From the NCBI RefSeq assembly GCF_000718555.1, contig NZ_JOAN01000025.1:25547-89546 (forward strand): 64,000 bases of DNA, read 5' to 3'. How positions within the stretch are numbered: the first letter of the stretch is position 1; each line of letters begins with the position of its first letter. A program made the position numbers and the translations under genes. This DNA comes from Micromonospora chokoriensis. GTDB lineage: Bacteria; Actinomycetota; Actinomycetes; Mycobacteriales; Micromonosporaceae. The notes beneath the pieces were generated by a model. That model had not been told where the DNA came from and did no database searches. It saw nothing but the letters and a program-made list of their open reading frames with translations. Shown here piece by piece: positions 53,517 through 61,353 of this stretch.

Positions 53517-54446
53517 TCAGCCTCCCTGCTCGGCGCGGTGGCGCCAGATGATCGGGCAGTAGTCGGGGTCCGCGTAGTCCGGCCGCCCGTCGTGGGTGCG
53601 GCGGACCAGCACGTCGTGGTTGTACGCGGCGAGCGTGCCGTCGGAGAGCGGATACTCCCGCCAGGCGTTGTCGCCGTCCTGCAGGTGCAGCGAGATCGCC
53701 TGGCGGGGGCGGCCGCTGACGTTGGGGCCACTGCCGTGATAGGTGCGGCAGTGGTGAAAGCTCACGTGTCCCTTGGGGATCAGCATCGGAATCTTGCGGA
53801 TCTCCGCGCCGTTGTACGCGGCGTTCTCGGCCAGCATCTCCTCCAGCTGGCTGCGGTCACGATCGGCGAAGTGCCGCACCACGGTGTCGTCCGCGCCGAT
53901 CTCCTTCCACCGATGCGAGCCGTCGACCATGGTGATGGTGCCCATCTCCTCGCCGCAGTCGTGGAAGGGGATGAACGCGGTGAGCATCTTCTCCGACGAC
54001 GAGGACGCCCAGTAGTGCTTGTCGAAGTGCCAGGGCACGATGTTGCTCGGCTCGCCGGAGATCGGCGGCTTGTGGATCAGCGTGGACTGGAAGACCCGGA
54101 TCTCGTCGGCCTCGGCCAGCCGGGCGGCGACCGCGCCGATCAGCGGCTTGCGCAGGATCGCGCCGAGCCCGTCGTGTTCGTGGTGGACGTAGTCGTTGTG
54201 CCGCTGCACCGGCCCCTTCGACGGGTCCCAGTAGGCCAGCTTCGGTGGGCGCACCGGCAGCCGGCGGTCCCGCTCGCCGTCGTAGTAGCGCTGCGTGGCG
54301 GCGGCGAGGGCGTACACCTCGTCGTCGGTGAAGATCTTCTTCGACAGGTACCAGCCGTGCTCGGCGTAGTGCCGCACGTCGTCGTCGGAGGGCAGCAGCG
54401 CCTGCTCCTCGGCGGTCAGCGTCGGTTCGAACTCAGTCAAACTCAT
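53517..54446 (-). CDS. Phytanoyl-CoA dioxygenase family Fe(II)/2-oxoglutarate oxygenase
   Basis: The 309-residue protein has the H-x-D...H facial triad: H140/D142 in PWHFDKHYW and H237 in CRTYHGSG, followed by Arg246/Arg248 in [13 protein letters not shown], which would bind 2-oxoglutarate. PhyH enzymes hydroxylate, halogenate or epimerise small molecules or acyl thioesters. No Asp-to-Ala/Gly change is seen, so hydroxylation is more likely than halogenation. The ATG overlaps the hmaS stop. Confidence 0.85.
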   Translation of the reverse strand: MSLTEFEPTLTAEEQALLPSDDDVRHYAEHGWYLSKKIFTDDEVYALAAATQRYYDGERDRRLPVRPPKLAYWDPSKGPVQRHNDYVHHEHDGLGAILRKPLIGAVAARLAEADEIRVFQSTLIHKPPISGEPSNIVPWHFDKHYWASSSSEKMLTAFIPFHDCGEEMGTITMVDGSHRWKEIGADDTVVRHFADRDRSQLEEMLAENAAYNGAEIRKIPMLIPKGHVSFHHCRTYHGSGPNVSGRPRQAISLHLQDGDNAWREYPLSDGTLAAYNHDVLVRRTHDGRPDYADPDYCPIIWRHRAEQGG

Positions 54447-55534
54447 GCCCCCACCCCCGATGGTGTGGCCGCAACCGCGGCCAACTCCCGTTCCTTGGCC
54501 TCGTAGAGCGCCTTGATGTTGCCGCTGCCGAAGCCCCGCGCTCCGCGCCGCTCGATCAGCTCCAGAAAGAGCGTGCGGCGCACGTGCATCGACTCGGCGA
54601 AGATCTGCAACAGCTGGCCGTCGTGGTCGGAGTCGACAAGCACGCCCAGCTCACGCAGCCGGTCCAGCGGGGCGTCCACTCGGCCGACCCGCGCCTCCAG
54701 AGCGTCGTAGTAGCTGGCCGGGGTGCCGGCGAAGCGCACCCCGCGCCGGCCCAGCGCCTCCACCGCGCCGACGATGTCGTCGGTGCGCAGCCCCAGGTGC
54801 TGCACTCCCCCACCGGCGTGCTGGTCGAGGAACGCGTCGATCTGCCCCGGCCGCCGGGTGCGGTCCGGTTCCAGCAGCACCACGGTGACCCGCCCGGACG
54901 GACTCTGCACCACCTTGGAGTTCATCGCCTGCCCGTCGACCTCGATGTGCTCCTCGAAGATCTGCGCGAAGTCGAAGAGCGCCTCGAAGTGCCGGACCGT
55001 CGCGTCGAGTTGGCCGGGTGGCACGCAGACCGCCAGGTGGTCGATCTCGGCGAGCACCGGCGGGTGGTCGTCCTTCGTGGGCGCCGTCGGTGCGATGGCG
55101 CCGGGCAGGAAATCGCCCCGGTCACCCCGGCGCTGCACCAGCCGGTGCCGCACGTCGGCGAAGCCATCCACCTCGGCGATCACCACCTCGGCGTCCGCGC
55201 CGGTGCGGGTGGTCGGCGGCGTCACCCCGGTCGCGCCGCGACCCACCAGCTCGGCGTACGCGGCCGACACGTCGTCGACCTCGACCGCGACGACCGCGAT
55301 GCCGTCACCGTGGCGTTGCACGTACCGTGCCGCCGGATGCTCGGCGCTCAACCCGGAGGTGAGCAGCAACCGGATGTCGCCGTGGCAGAGCAGCAGTGAG
55401 CGTTGCCCCGCCAGGCCGGTCTCCGGGCCACCCTGCCCGCAGATCTCGAAGCCGACGGCGGTGCTGAAGTAGAAGGCCGCCTGTCGGGCGTCCCCCACGT
55501 AGAGTTCGATGTGGTCGATACCACGGATGTCCAT
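54443..55534 (-). CDS. hmaS: 4-hydroxymandelate synthase
   Basis: The 363-residue protein is a two-VOC-domain enzyme related to 4-hydroxyphenylpyruvate dioxygenase. Iron ligands are visible as H166 (EIDHLAVCV), H246 (GVQHLGL) and E325 (FLELIERR). Sequence blocks QAMNSKVVQSPSGRV, VLLEPDRTRRPGQIDAFL and FGSGNIKALYEAKERE match what I remember of glycopeptide HmaS enzymes, while HPPD has INEPA in place of LEPD. It converts 4-hydroxyphenylpyruvate and O2 to 4-hydroxymandelate, the first committed step to 4-hydroxyphenylglycine. It is separated by about 13 kb from hmo and hpgT, which do the next steps. Confidence 0.85.
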   Translation of the reverse strand: MDIRGIDHIELYVGDARQAAFYFSTAVGFEICGQGGPETGLAGQRSLLLCHGDIRLLLTSGLSAEHPAARYVQRHGDGIAVVAVEVDDVSAAYAELVGRGATGVTPPTTRTGADAEVVIAEVDGFADVRHRLVQRRGDRGDFLPGAIAPTAPTKDDHPPVLAEIDHLAVCVPPGQLDATVRHFEALFDFAQIFEEHIEVDGQAMNSKVVQSPSGRVTVVLLEPDRTRRPGQIDAFLDQHAGGGVQHLGLRTDDIVGAVEALGRRGVRFAGTPASYYDALEARVGRVDAPLDRLRELGVLVDSDHDGQLLQIFAESMHVRRTLFLELIERRGARGFGSGNIKALYEAKERELAAVAATPSGVGA

Positions 55535-55608
55535 GTCCCCTGAAACCCCTTCCCACCCGATTCCCCCTGTTGCCGTCCGGGCACGCCCCGCCCGGGATGC
55601 CGCGTCGA

Positions 55609-56847
55609 TCACCCCCTCGGCTCGGCGACGCGCGCCAGCAGCAGGCTCACGTTCTGGCCGCCGAACCCGAACGAGTTGGTGACCGCGTACTCCGGGTCGG
55701 CCTTGCGGGGCGTGCCACGGATGTGGTCCGCCGGGCAGGCCGGGTCCGGGTCGTCGAGGTGGTACGTCGGTGGCAGCAGCCCTCGACCGAGCGCCAGCGC
55801 GGTGGCCGCCGCCTCCAGCGCCCCGGACGCGCCGAGCAGGTGACCGGTGAGCGCCTTGGTGGAGCTGACCGGCACACCGCCGACGCCGAAGACGTCCGCC
55901 AGGGCGGTCGTCTCGGCGATGTCGCCGAGCTTCGTGCTGGTGCCGTGCGCGTTGACGTAGCCGACCGCCGCCGCCGGCACACCGGCGCTGCGCAGCGCCC
56001 GGCGGATGCACGCCGCCGCGCCGGCGCCGTCCGGGCGTGGCGCGGTCGGGTGGTACGCGTCGGTCGTCGCGCCGTGGCCGGCCACCTCGGCGTACCCGAC
56101 GACGCCGCGCGCCGCGGCGTGCTCGGCGCGCTCCAGCACCAGCAGCGCGGCGCCCTCGGAGAGGACGAACCCGCTGCGGGAGGTGTCGAACGGCCGGCTC
56201 GCCCGGCTCGGGTCGGTGCCGGCGCGCGCCAACGCCCGCGCGTTGCCGAAGGTGTCGGCGAAGGTCGGGAAGAGCGGTGCCTCGCTGGCCCCGCAGAGCA
56301 CCACGTCGGCTTCCCCGGTGGCGATGAGCCGGACCCCGTCGGCGACCGCCTGGGCGCCGGACGCGCACGCGGTGCCGACCGACGAGCTGTAGCCGCGGAT
56401 ACCGTGCGCGATGGCGATCCGCGCCGCCGGCATGTTCGGCAGGATGCCGGTGAGCAGGTACGGGCTGACCGCCGCCCGACCCCGGGCCGCCCGGGCCAGC
56501 ACCTGCGCCTCCAGGGTGGCCATCCCGCCGACCCCACCGACGATCACACCGATCCGGTCGGGGTCGACGTCGCGGCCCACCTCGATGCCGGCGTCGGTGA
56601 GGGCGTCGGCGGCGGCGAGCAGGGCGAGCACGACGATCCGGTCCAGCACCCGCGTCTCCGGCCCGGACGCGACGGTACGCGGGTCGATGTCGGGCAGCAG
56701 GCCGGCGACGTCCAGCGACTCGCCCGCCGGGTGCCCCTCGGGCGGGCGGGTCAGCCCGGACCGGCCGGTGGTCAGCGCGTCGAAGGTCTCCTCGATGCCC
56801 CGCCCGACCGGAGTGAACAAACCCATGCCGGTGATCAGCGCGGTCAC
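55609..56847 (-). CDS. Beta-ketoacyl synthase (FabF-type, complete triad)
   Basis: The 412-residue ketosynthase has the intact Cys-His-His triad: C161 (VGTACASG), H301 (NAHGTSTKLGD) and H336 (ALTGHLLGASG). It should carry out decarboxylative Claisen condensation on ACP-bound substrates. No ketoreductase, dehydratase or acyltransferase is encoded in the cluster. The start overlaps the stop of the AMP-ligase gene. The 74 bases between its stop and hmaS hold only a weak CCGGGC hairpin. Confidence 0.9.
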   Translation of the reverse strand: MTALITGMGLFTPVGRGIEETFDALTTGRSGLTRPPEGHPAGESLDVAGLLPDIDPRTVASGPETRVLDRIVVLALLAAADALTDAGIEVGRDVDPDRIGVIVGGVGGMATLEAQVLARAARGRAAVSPYLLTGILPNMPAARIAIAHGIRGYSSSVGTACASGAQAVADGVRLIATGEADVVLCGASEAPLFPTFADTFGNARALARAGTDPSRASRPFDTSRSGFVLSEGAALLVLERAEHAAARGVVGYAEVAGHGATTDAYHPTAPRPDGAGAAACIRRALRSAGVPAAAVGYVNAHGTSTKLGDIAETTALADVFGVGGVPVSSTKALTGHLLGASGALEAAATALALGRGLLPPTYHLDDPDPACPADHIRGTPRKADPEYAVTNSFGFGGQNVSLLLARVAEPRG

Positions 56848-58460
56848 GAAGGTGCCTCGGTGAGGTAGCGCTCGCGAAGGACGACCTTGCGGACCTTGCC
56901 GGTCACGGTGACCGGGATGTCGTCGGAGCGCACCGGCACGACCCGGCGCAGCGTGGCGCCGACGTCCGGGCCGAGGGCCGCGCGGACCCGCTCGGTGCGG
57001 TCCTCGGCCTCGTCGGCGCCGGCGGCCAACTCCAGCAGCACGTCGGTGACCACCCCGCCGGCCTCGGCGACGATCACCACTGTGCAGTCGGTGACGTCCG
57101 GGCAGGCCGCGAGGATCCGCTCCTCGGACAGCGCGGTGTAGAAGCGCCGACCGTCACCGGCGTCGACCGAGTCCACCGCCCGGTCCAGGTGGTAGTAGCG
57201 GCCGTCGGCGTCGGCGCGGACCAGGTCACCGGTGAGGTACCAGCCGCGCTGGCGGAAGCGGTAGGTGGTGACCGAGTCGTTCCAGTAGCCCCGGAACAGC
57301 GACGGCGAGTCGACGCCCAGGAAACCCACCTCGCCGACCGGCACCGGCTCGCCGTCGGCGTCGAGCACCGCGACCTTCGCGAACTGGTACGGGCGGCCGA
57401 TGCAGCGGCCGTACCGGTCGGTGTCGGCGCGGTGGGTGATGTGGAACATCGAGTGCCCCATCTCGCTGGAGCCGAGCCCGTCGATGAAGACCGAGCCGGG
57501 CACCCTCGCCACCCCGTCGCGGGTGACGGTGTCGTGCCAGCCGACCGCGACGAGGCGGCGGATGTGCGGCTCGTGCGAGGCGTCGCCGGTGTTGAACCAC
57601 AGCCGCACCGAGTCCAGGTCGTACCCGGTCAGGTCGAAGCGGGCCAGCTCCGCCCAGGTGACCGAGAACCCGAACACCCCGTCGGGACGCCAGCGTTGGA
57701 TCGCGTCCAGCACCCGCTCGCCACCCTGCTCGGACAGCAGGAGCATCTGCGCGCGGTTGCCCAGGGCCTGGTTGACCATCAGCACCGTGGCGGTGTGCGG
57801 AGCGGGCAGCGCGTTGAGGATCCGGCTGGTGCCCTGCGCCTGCGGCATGGTGAGCAGGTGCCGGGTGGCGGCGAAGAGGCTGGCGTGCGAGTGCAGCACC
57901 GCCTTGGGCACCCCGGTCGTCCCGGAGGTGTGGGTGATCACGATCGGGTCGTCCTGGTGGTGCCGGTAGTGCGCCGGGGCTGTGGCCGGGTCGCCCGTCC
58001 CGGCCTGCGCGGGGGTGCCGAGCAGCGGTACGCCCAGCTCCTGCCCGGCCAGCAGCGCGGTGTGCGCGTCGTCGGCGAGCACACCGACGCCCCGCAGACG
58101 GCGGATGTACTCGGCGGCGATCTCCGGGCGGAGTTTGCCGTTCATCAGTGCCGGGATCGCCCCGAGCCGGGCCAGCGCCAGGTAGCTGAGCACCATGTCG
58201 GCGGCGGCGGTGGCCCAGACGGCGACCGGGTCGCGGGGGCGTACCCCGCGCTCGTGCAGCCAGGCGGCACGAGCGGCGACCCGTTCGTCGAGCCGCCCCA
58301 GCGTCAACGGCGTCTCGGCGGGGTGCCCGTCGACGGCGGTGTCGAAGGTCAACCCGGGTCCCTCCGGGTCGGCGCCGTGCGCCAGCACCCGGGCCAGGAC
58401 GTTGCCCGCACCCAGCTCGGTGTCGGCGGCCAGCGCGCCGCGCAATCCTCGGGTCCTCAT
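56844..58460 (-). CDS. AMP-forming acyl-CoA/ACP ligase
   Basis: The 538-residue ANL enzyme has VITHTSGTTGVPKAVLHSH, LGSSEMGHSMF, YLTGDLVRADADGRYYHLDR and the C-terminal VTGKVRKVVLRE Lys loop. It activates a carboxylic acid to load CoA or one of the two ACPs. The P-loop and hinge are complete, so it is likely active. The ATG at 58460 overlaps the KS-like stop by four bases. The unusual SSEMGHSMFH motif differs from the common YGxTE motif, as in fatty-acyl ligases of natural-product clusters. Confidence 0.87.
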   Translation of the reverse strand: MRTRGLRGALAADTELGAGNVLARVLAHGADPEGPGLTFDTAVDGHPAETPLTLGRLDERVAARAAWLHERGVRPRDPVAVWATAAADMVLSYLALARLGAIPALMNGKLRPEIAAEYIRRLRGVGVLADDAHTALLAGQELGVPLLGTPAQAGTGDPATAPAHYRHHQDDPIVITHTSGTTGVPKAVLHSHASLFAATRHLLTMPQAQGTSRILNALPAPHTATVLMVNQALGNRAQMLLLSEQGGERVLDAIQRWRPDGVFGFSVTWAELARFDLTGYDLDSVRLWFNTGDASHEPHIRRLVAVGWHDTVTRDGVARVPGSVFIDGLGSSEMGHSMFHITHRADTDRYGRCIGRPYQFAKVAVLDADGEPVPVGEVGFLGVDSPSLFRGYWNDSVTTYRFRQRGWYLTGDLVRADADGRYYHLDRAVDSVDAGDGRRFYTALSEERILAACPDVTDCTVVIVAEAGGVVTDVLLELAAGADEAEDRTERVRAALGPDVGATLRRVVPVRSDDIPVTVTGKVRKVVLRERYLTEAPS

Positions 58461-59047
58461 GGTCGTGCTCCTCCCCCCAGCAGCACCGCGACGGCCTCGG
58501 TCGGCCCATCTGGTGCCTGTTCGATAAGGATCAGCAACACCTCGTCGGCGTCGCCGTCGTCGCGCAGCAGGTTGGCCTCGGCGACGCCGTCGGTGTACGG
58601 GTCGCCGGTCGGGCTGAGGCAGACCACCGGGCCGCGCAGGTCCCAGCGGGCCGCGAGGTGACCGGCGACGCTGTTGGGCACGGACTGGAAGAAGAACAGC
58701 GGGCCGATCCGCCCGCCGGCCTCGACGGTCTCCCGTACGTGCCGCGCGCTGGCGAGATCGCCACTGGCGCTGACCAGCACGATTCCCGTCCGCACCCCGG
58801 CCGGCACCCCCGCAGCCCCGTACCCCCGCCGCAGACACCGCTGGGCAACGGCCACCACCACCGGCGCGAAGTCCGAGTGCACAAACCCCGCCACCCCCGC
58901 CGGGCTGCCCCCGACGTCCCCACCCTCAGGCCACCAAGCCCGAGCCCTGACCCCCGGCGATCTTGCAGTTCCGGTCGTCGTTTCGGGCGCTTGGTCGGAT
59001 TCGTCGGGGCAGAAAGTGCAAGATTGCGGGGAGTTGGGGGCGGTCAT
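58457..59047 (-). CDS. Ketosynthase-like protein lacking catalytic Cys
   Basis: The 196-residue protein resembles the N-terminal half of beta-ketoacyl synthases (FFFQSVPNSVAGHLAARWDLRGP, then CLSPTGDP and DEVLLILIEQ). At the position of the usual TACSSS nucleophile it reads SPTGDP, so the catalytic Cys is missing, and the C-terminal His-containing half is absent. It may serve as a chain-length-factor-like or scaffolding partner of one of the two ketosynthases. The ATG at 59047 overlaps the upstream KS stop, but residues 3-30 are encoded by a palindromic repeat, so a start further in is possible. Confidence 0.65.
   Translation of the reverse strand: MTAPNSPQSCTFCPDESDQAPETTTGTARSPGVRARAWWPEGGDVGGSPAGVAGFVHSDFAPVVVAVAQRCLRRGYGAAGVPAGVRTGIVLVSASGDLASARHVRETVEAGGRIGPLFFFQSVPNSVAGHLAARWDLRGPVVCLSPTGDPYTDGVAEANLLRDDGDADEVLLILIEQAPDGPTEAVAVLLGGGARP
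58958..59027. repeat. Inverted repeat with GATCTTGCA core
   Basis: Arms CGATCTTGCAGTT (58958-58970) and AAGTGCAAGATTGC (59014-59027, inverted) are imperfectly complementary around 43 bases. The element occupies the presumed 5' end of the KS-like gene. It looks like a second intergenic repeat family. Confidence 0.5.
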
Positions 59048-60147
59048 CCGACGCCGACCAGGAGAGCGGTGTTGGCGCCGCCGAAGGCGGCGTTGAGGGT
59101 CAGGGCGTGGGTGGCTTCCGTCTCTTGGGGACGGTTGGTCACCACGTTCAGGGGGCATGCCTCGTCTTGGGCTAGCCAGCCGGCGTTTACCGGTAGTTCG
59201 CCGTGTCGCAGCGCGAGCGCGGTGACCACCAGTTCGAGCAACCCGGACGCCTCCAACGCGTGCCCGTGCACCGACTTCGTGGAGCTGACCGGGACCTGTG
59301 TGGCGTACCCACCGAGGGCCCGGCGCAGTGCGGCCGCCTCGGCGGCGTCGCTCTGCGCGGTGCCGGTGGCATTGGCGTTGACGTAGCCGACGGCCTGCGG
59401 TGGCAGCCCGGCCCGGCGCAGCGCGCCGTCGACCGCGCGGGCCAGCCCGCTGCCGCCGGGCTCCGGCTGGCAGGGATGGAACGCGTCACCGGCCCGTCCC
59501 CAACCGACTACGGTGGCCACCGGATCGACACCACGCCGTCGGCCGGCGCTGGACTCCAGCACCACCGCGGCCACTCCGTCGCCCAGCAGCAACCCCCGCC
59601 GGCCGGCGCTGAACGGGCGGACCGCCCCGTCGACCGCGAGGGCGCGGCCGGCGTCGAAGAGCGCGAACTGGTCCGACTCCACCAGGTAGCCCGCCGCCAC
59701 CACCACCCGCTCGACGTCACCCCGGGTGATCTGGGCGGCAGCGTCGGCCACCGCCGTGCTCGCCGACACGCAGGCGCTGGTGTAGACCCGGGTGTGACCG
59801 GACAGTCCACATCTGGCAGCGAGCTGACTGGCGAGCGCGGCCGGGCCCACACCGGAGGCCGGGCCGCCGTGCACGGCGAGCAGCAGGGCGCACCCCGTGC
59901 GCTGCGCGCGGTCCAGGCCGGCCCCCTGGCAGGCCGCGTCGATCGCAGCGGCCAGCTCGTCGGGGAGCGTGCCGACCTCGGGCAGGGTGGCCGCCACGGT
60001 GACCCGGCGGGCGGCAGTGTCGAATCGGCCCACCGGGCCGAACGCCGCAACACCAGCCAGCACGCCGGCGAGCTGCGCGTCGACGCCCCGTCCCAGGGCG
60101 CTGACCGCGTACAAGCCGGTGAGCTGGGCGACGCGCGCCTCAACCAT
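59044..60147 (-). CDS. Atypical ketosynthase with Asn in place of first active-site His
   Basis: The 367-residue thiolase-fold protein has the Cys nucleophile C126 (YTSACVSAS) and the second His H296 (VHGHALEASG), but the HGTGT motif reads NANATGT, so Asn259 replaces the first His. In modular PKSs, ketosynthases with this loss do not decarboxylate malonyl units but can still move acyl groups or make other bonds. It is shorter than the normal KS encoded nearby. The start at 60147 overlaps the ACP stop by eight bases. Confidence 0.82.
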   Translation of the reverse strand: MVEARVAQLTGLYAVSALGRGVDAQLAGVLAGVAAFGPVGRFDTAARRVTVAATLPEVGTLPDELAAAIDAACQGAGLDRAQRTGCALLLAVHGGPASGVGPAALASQLAARCGLSGHTRVYTSACVSASTAVADAAAQITRGDVERVVVAAGYLVESDQFALFDAGRALAVDGAVRPFSAGRRGLLLGDGVAAVVLESSAGRRRGVDPVATVVGWGRAGDAFHPCQPEPGGSGLARAVDGALRRAGLPPQAVGYVNANATGTAQSDAAEAAALRRALGGYATQVPVSSTKSVHGHALEASGLLELVVTALALRHGELPVNAGWLAQDEACPLNVVTNRPQETEATHALTLNAAFGGANTALLVGVG

Positions 60148-60385
60148 CTGCGGAGGCGGTCAGCGACGCCCGGAACACCACCAGGGCGTCATCGACGGTA
60201 CGGATACCGGCCAGTTCGTCGTCGGTGAGGTCGAGCCGGCGCTCATAGCGCTGCTCGACGAGGTGCACCAGCCAGGCCAGCTCCATCGAGCCGATCCGGT
60301 CGGACACTTCGGCGGTCGGTTTCGCGGTGAGTTCGGCGAGCATGGTCAGCAGGTCAGCTCGCCCCAGATCGGGCTGACCGCGCAT
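60140..60385 (-). CDS. Acyl carrier protein
   Basis: The 81-residue protein has the helical pattern of an ACP with a phosphopantetheine Ser candidate S33 in RIGSMELAWLVHLVE; the usual DSL is GSM. The acidic second helix follows (YERRLDLTDDEL). It is coupled by TGATG to the second ACP gene and overlaps the atypical KS gene, so it likely serves that KS. Confidence 0.75.
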   Translation of the reverse strand: MRGQPDLGRADLLTMLAELTAKPTAEVSDRIGSMELAWLVHLVEQRYERRLDLTDDELAGIRTVDDALVVFRASLTASADG

Positions 60386-60651
60386 CAGGCTCGGTCGCTC
60401 GTCGCCTCGGTGACGCGATTGGCGACCATGGTGGTGAACTCGCCGACCGTCATCAGGGCCAGCTGCTCGGACTCGTCGTCGGCGAACGTCAGGCCGTACC
60501 GGTCCTCGACCCGGACGGACAGGTCGGCCAGGGCGAGCGACTCCAGGTCGACGCCGGAGGGGCCGAGCGTGGTGTCGTCGTCGAGCCCCTCGACGTCGTA
60601 GTTCATGTCGGCGAGCTGCTCGACGACGAAGGCGCGGACCTCGGCTCTCAT
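60385..60651 (-). CDS. Acyl carrier protein
   Basis: The 88-residue protein has a typical ACP outline: an N-terminal helix VRAFVVEQLADM, then SGVDLESLALADLSVRVED with S38 as the phosphopantetheine site, and a final helix EFTTMVANRV. It is the first gene of the long biosynthetic block; GAGGG in the 15-bp gap to the divergent phosphopantetheinyl transferase gene is its SD. Confidence 0.87.
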   Translation of the reverse strand: MRAEVRAFVVEQLADMNYDVEGLDDDTTLGPSGVDLESLALADLSVRVEDRYGLTFADDESEQLALMTVGEFTTMVANRVTEATSDRA

Positions 60652-60666
60652 GGATACCCTCTCTGC

Positions 60667-61353
60667 GTGGATCAGCTGACGGTGCCCGGTCGGGACACCG
60701 CCTACGTGTGGGTCGGCCGGGACACCGGCGGTCAGCCGGATCCGGTCGTTGAGCTGCTGCGGCGGGCGGGTGCTCTGCTGCTCGGGCGCACGGAGACCGA
60801 GCTGGCGTTGACGCATGACCGCGAGGGACGGCCGGTCGTGCGGGTCGACGAGGCGGGCCGGTCGGTCGAACTGGCGGTCAGCGTCAGCCGCACCGCCGGT
60901 CTGGTGGTGCTCGCCGCCCGTCGTTCCGGCGCGGTCGGGGTGGACGTGGAACGCTTCCGCCCCCTGCCGGCGCTCGCACTGGCCCGCCGCTGGTTCCCGC
61001 CGTCCGAGCTGGCCTGGTTGGGCAATCGGCCCGAGGCCGGTCGAACGGTGGACTTCCTGCGGCTGTGGACGGCGAAGGAGGCGGTCGGTAAGGCGCTCGG
61101 GCGAGGGCTGCGCGACGGCGGGCTGCTCCGGCTGATGCCTCCGCCGGGGCTGCCGTTGCGACAGGTGCCCGGCACCGAGACCCTGTGGGTCGGTCACCCA
61201 CGGTTGGGCGGGGGCCTCGTCCTGGCGGTCGCCGCGCAGGCGAGGACGCGAGTCGAGGTCGAGGTGGTGCAATGGCCCGGTCACGGCGTGGCCGCCGAGC
61301 GCAGCGCGTCGGTCGAGCGGACCAGCTTGCCGGTGGTGGTGCGGGGCAACTGA
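60667..61353 (+). CDS. Sfp-type 4'-phosphopantetheinyl transferase
   Basis: The 228-residue protein carries the Sfp-type signatures VGVDVERFRPLP (Mg-binding Asp and Glu) and LRLWTAKEAVGKALG. It converts apo-ACPs to the holo form and probably acts on the two ACPs encoded next door. The GTG at 60667 has no clear SD and lies 15 bases from the divergent ACP start, so translation may begin further downstream (e.g. GTG 60709). Its 3' end overlaps the convergent AMP-ligase gene by 73 bases. Confidence 0.85.
   Translation: MDQLTVPGRDTAYVWVGRDTGGQPDPVVELLRRAGALLLGRTETELALTHDREGRPVVRVDEAGRSVELAVSVSRTAGLVVLAARRSGAVGVDVERFRPLPALALARRWFPPSELAWLGNRPEAGRTVDFLRLWTAKEAVGKALGRGLRDGGLLRLMPPPGLPLRQVPGTETLWVGHPRLGGGLVLAVAAQARTRVEVEVVQWPGHGVAAERSASVERTSLPVVVRGN

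Noticed and set aside
54443..55534. 4-hydroxyphenylpyruvate dioxygenase (tyrosine catabolism)
   Set aside because: The INEPA block of HPPD is LEPD here, and hmo and hpgT are in the same region, so 4-hydroxymandelate synthase fits better.
55609..60651. Type II aromatic polyketide or aryl-polyene cluster
   Set aside because: There is no KR, DH, cyclase or malonyl transferase and the KS-like partner is only half length.
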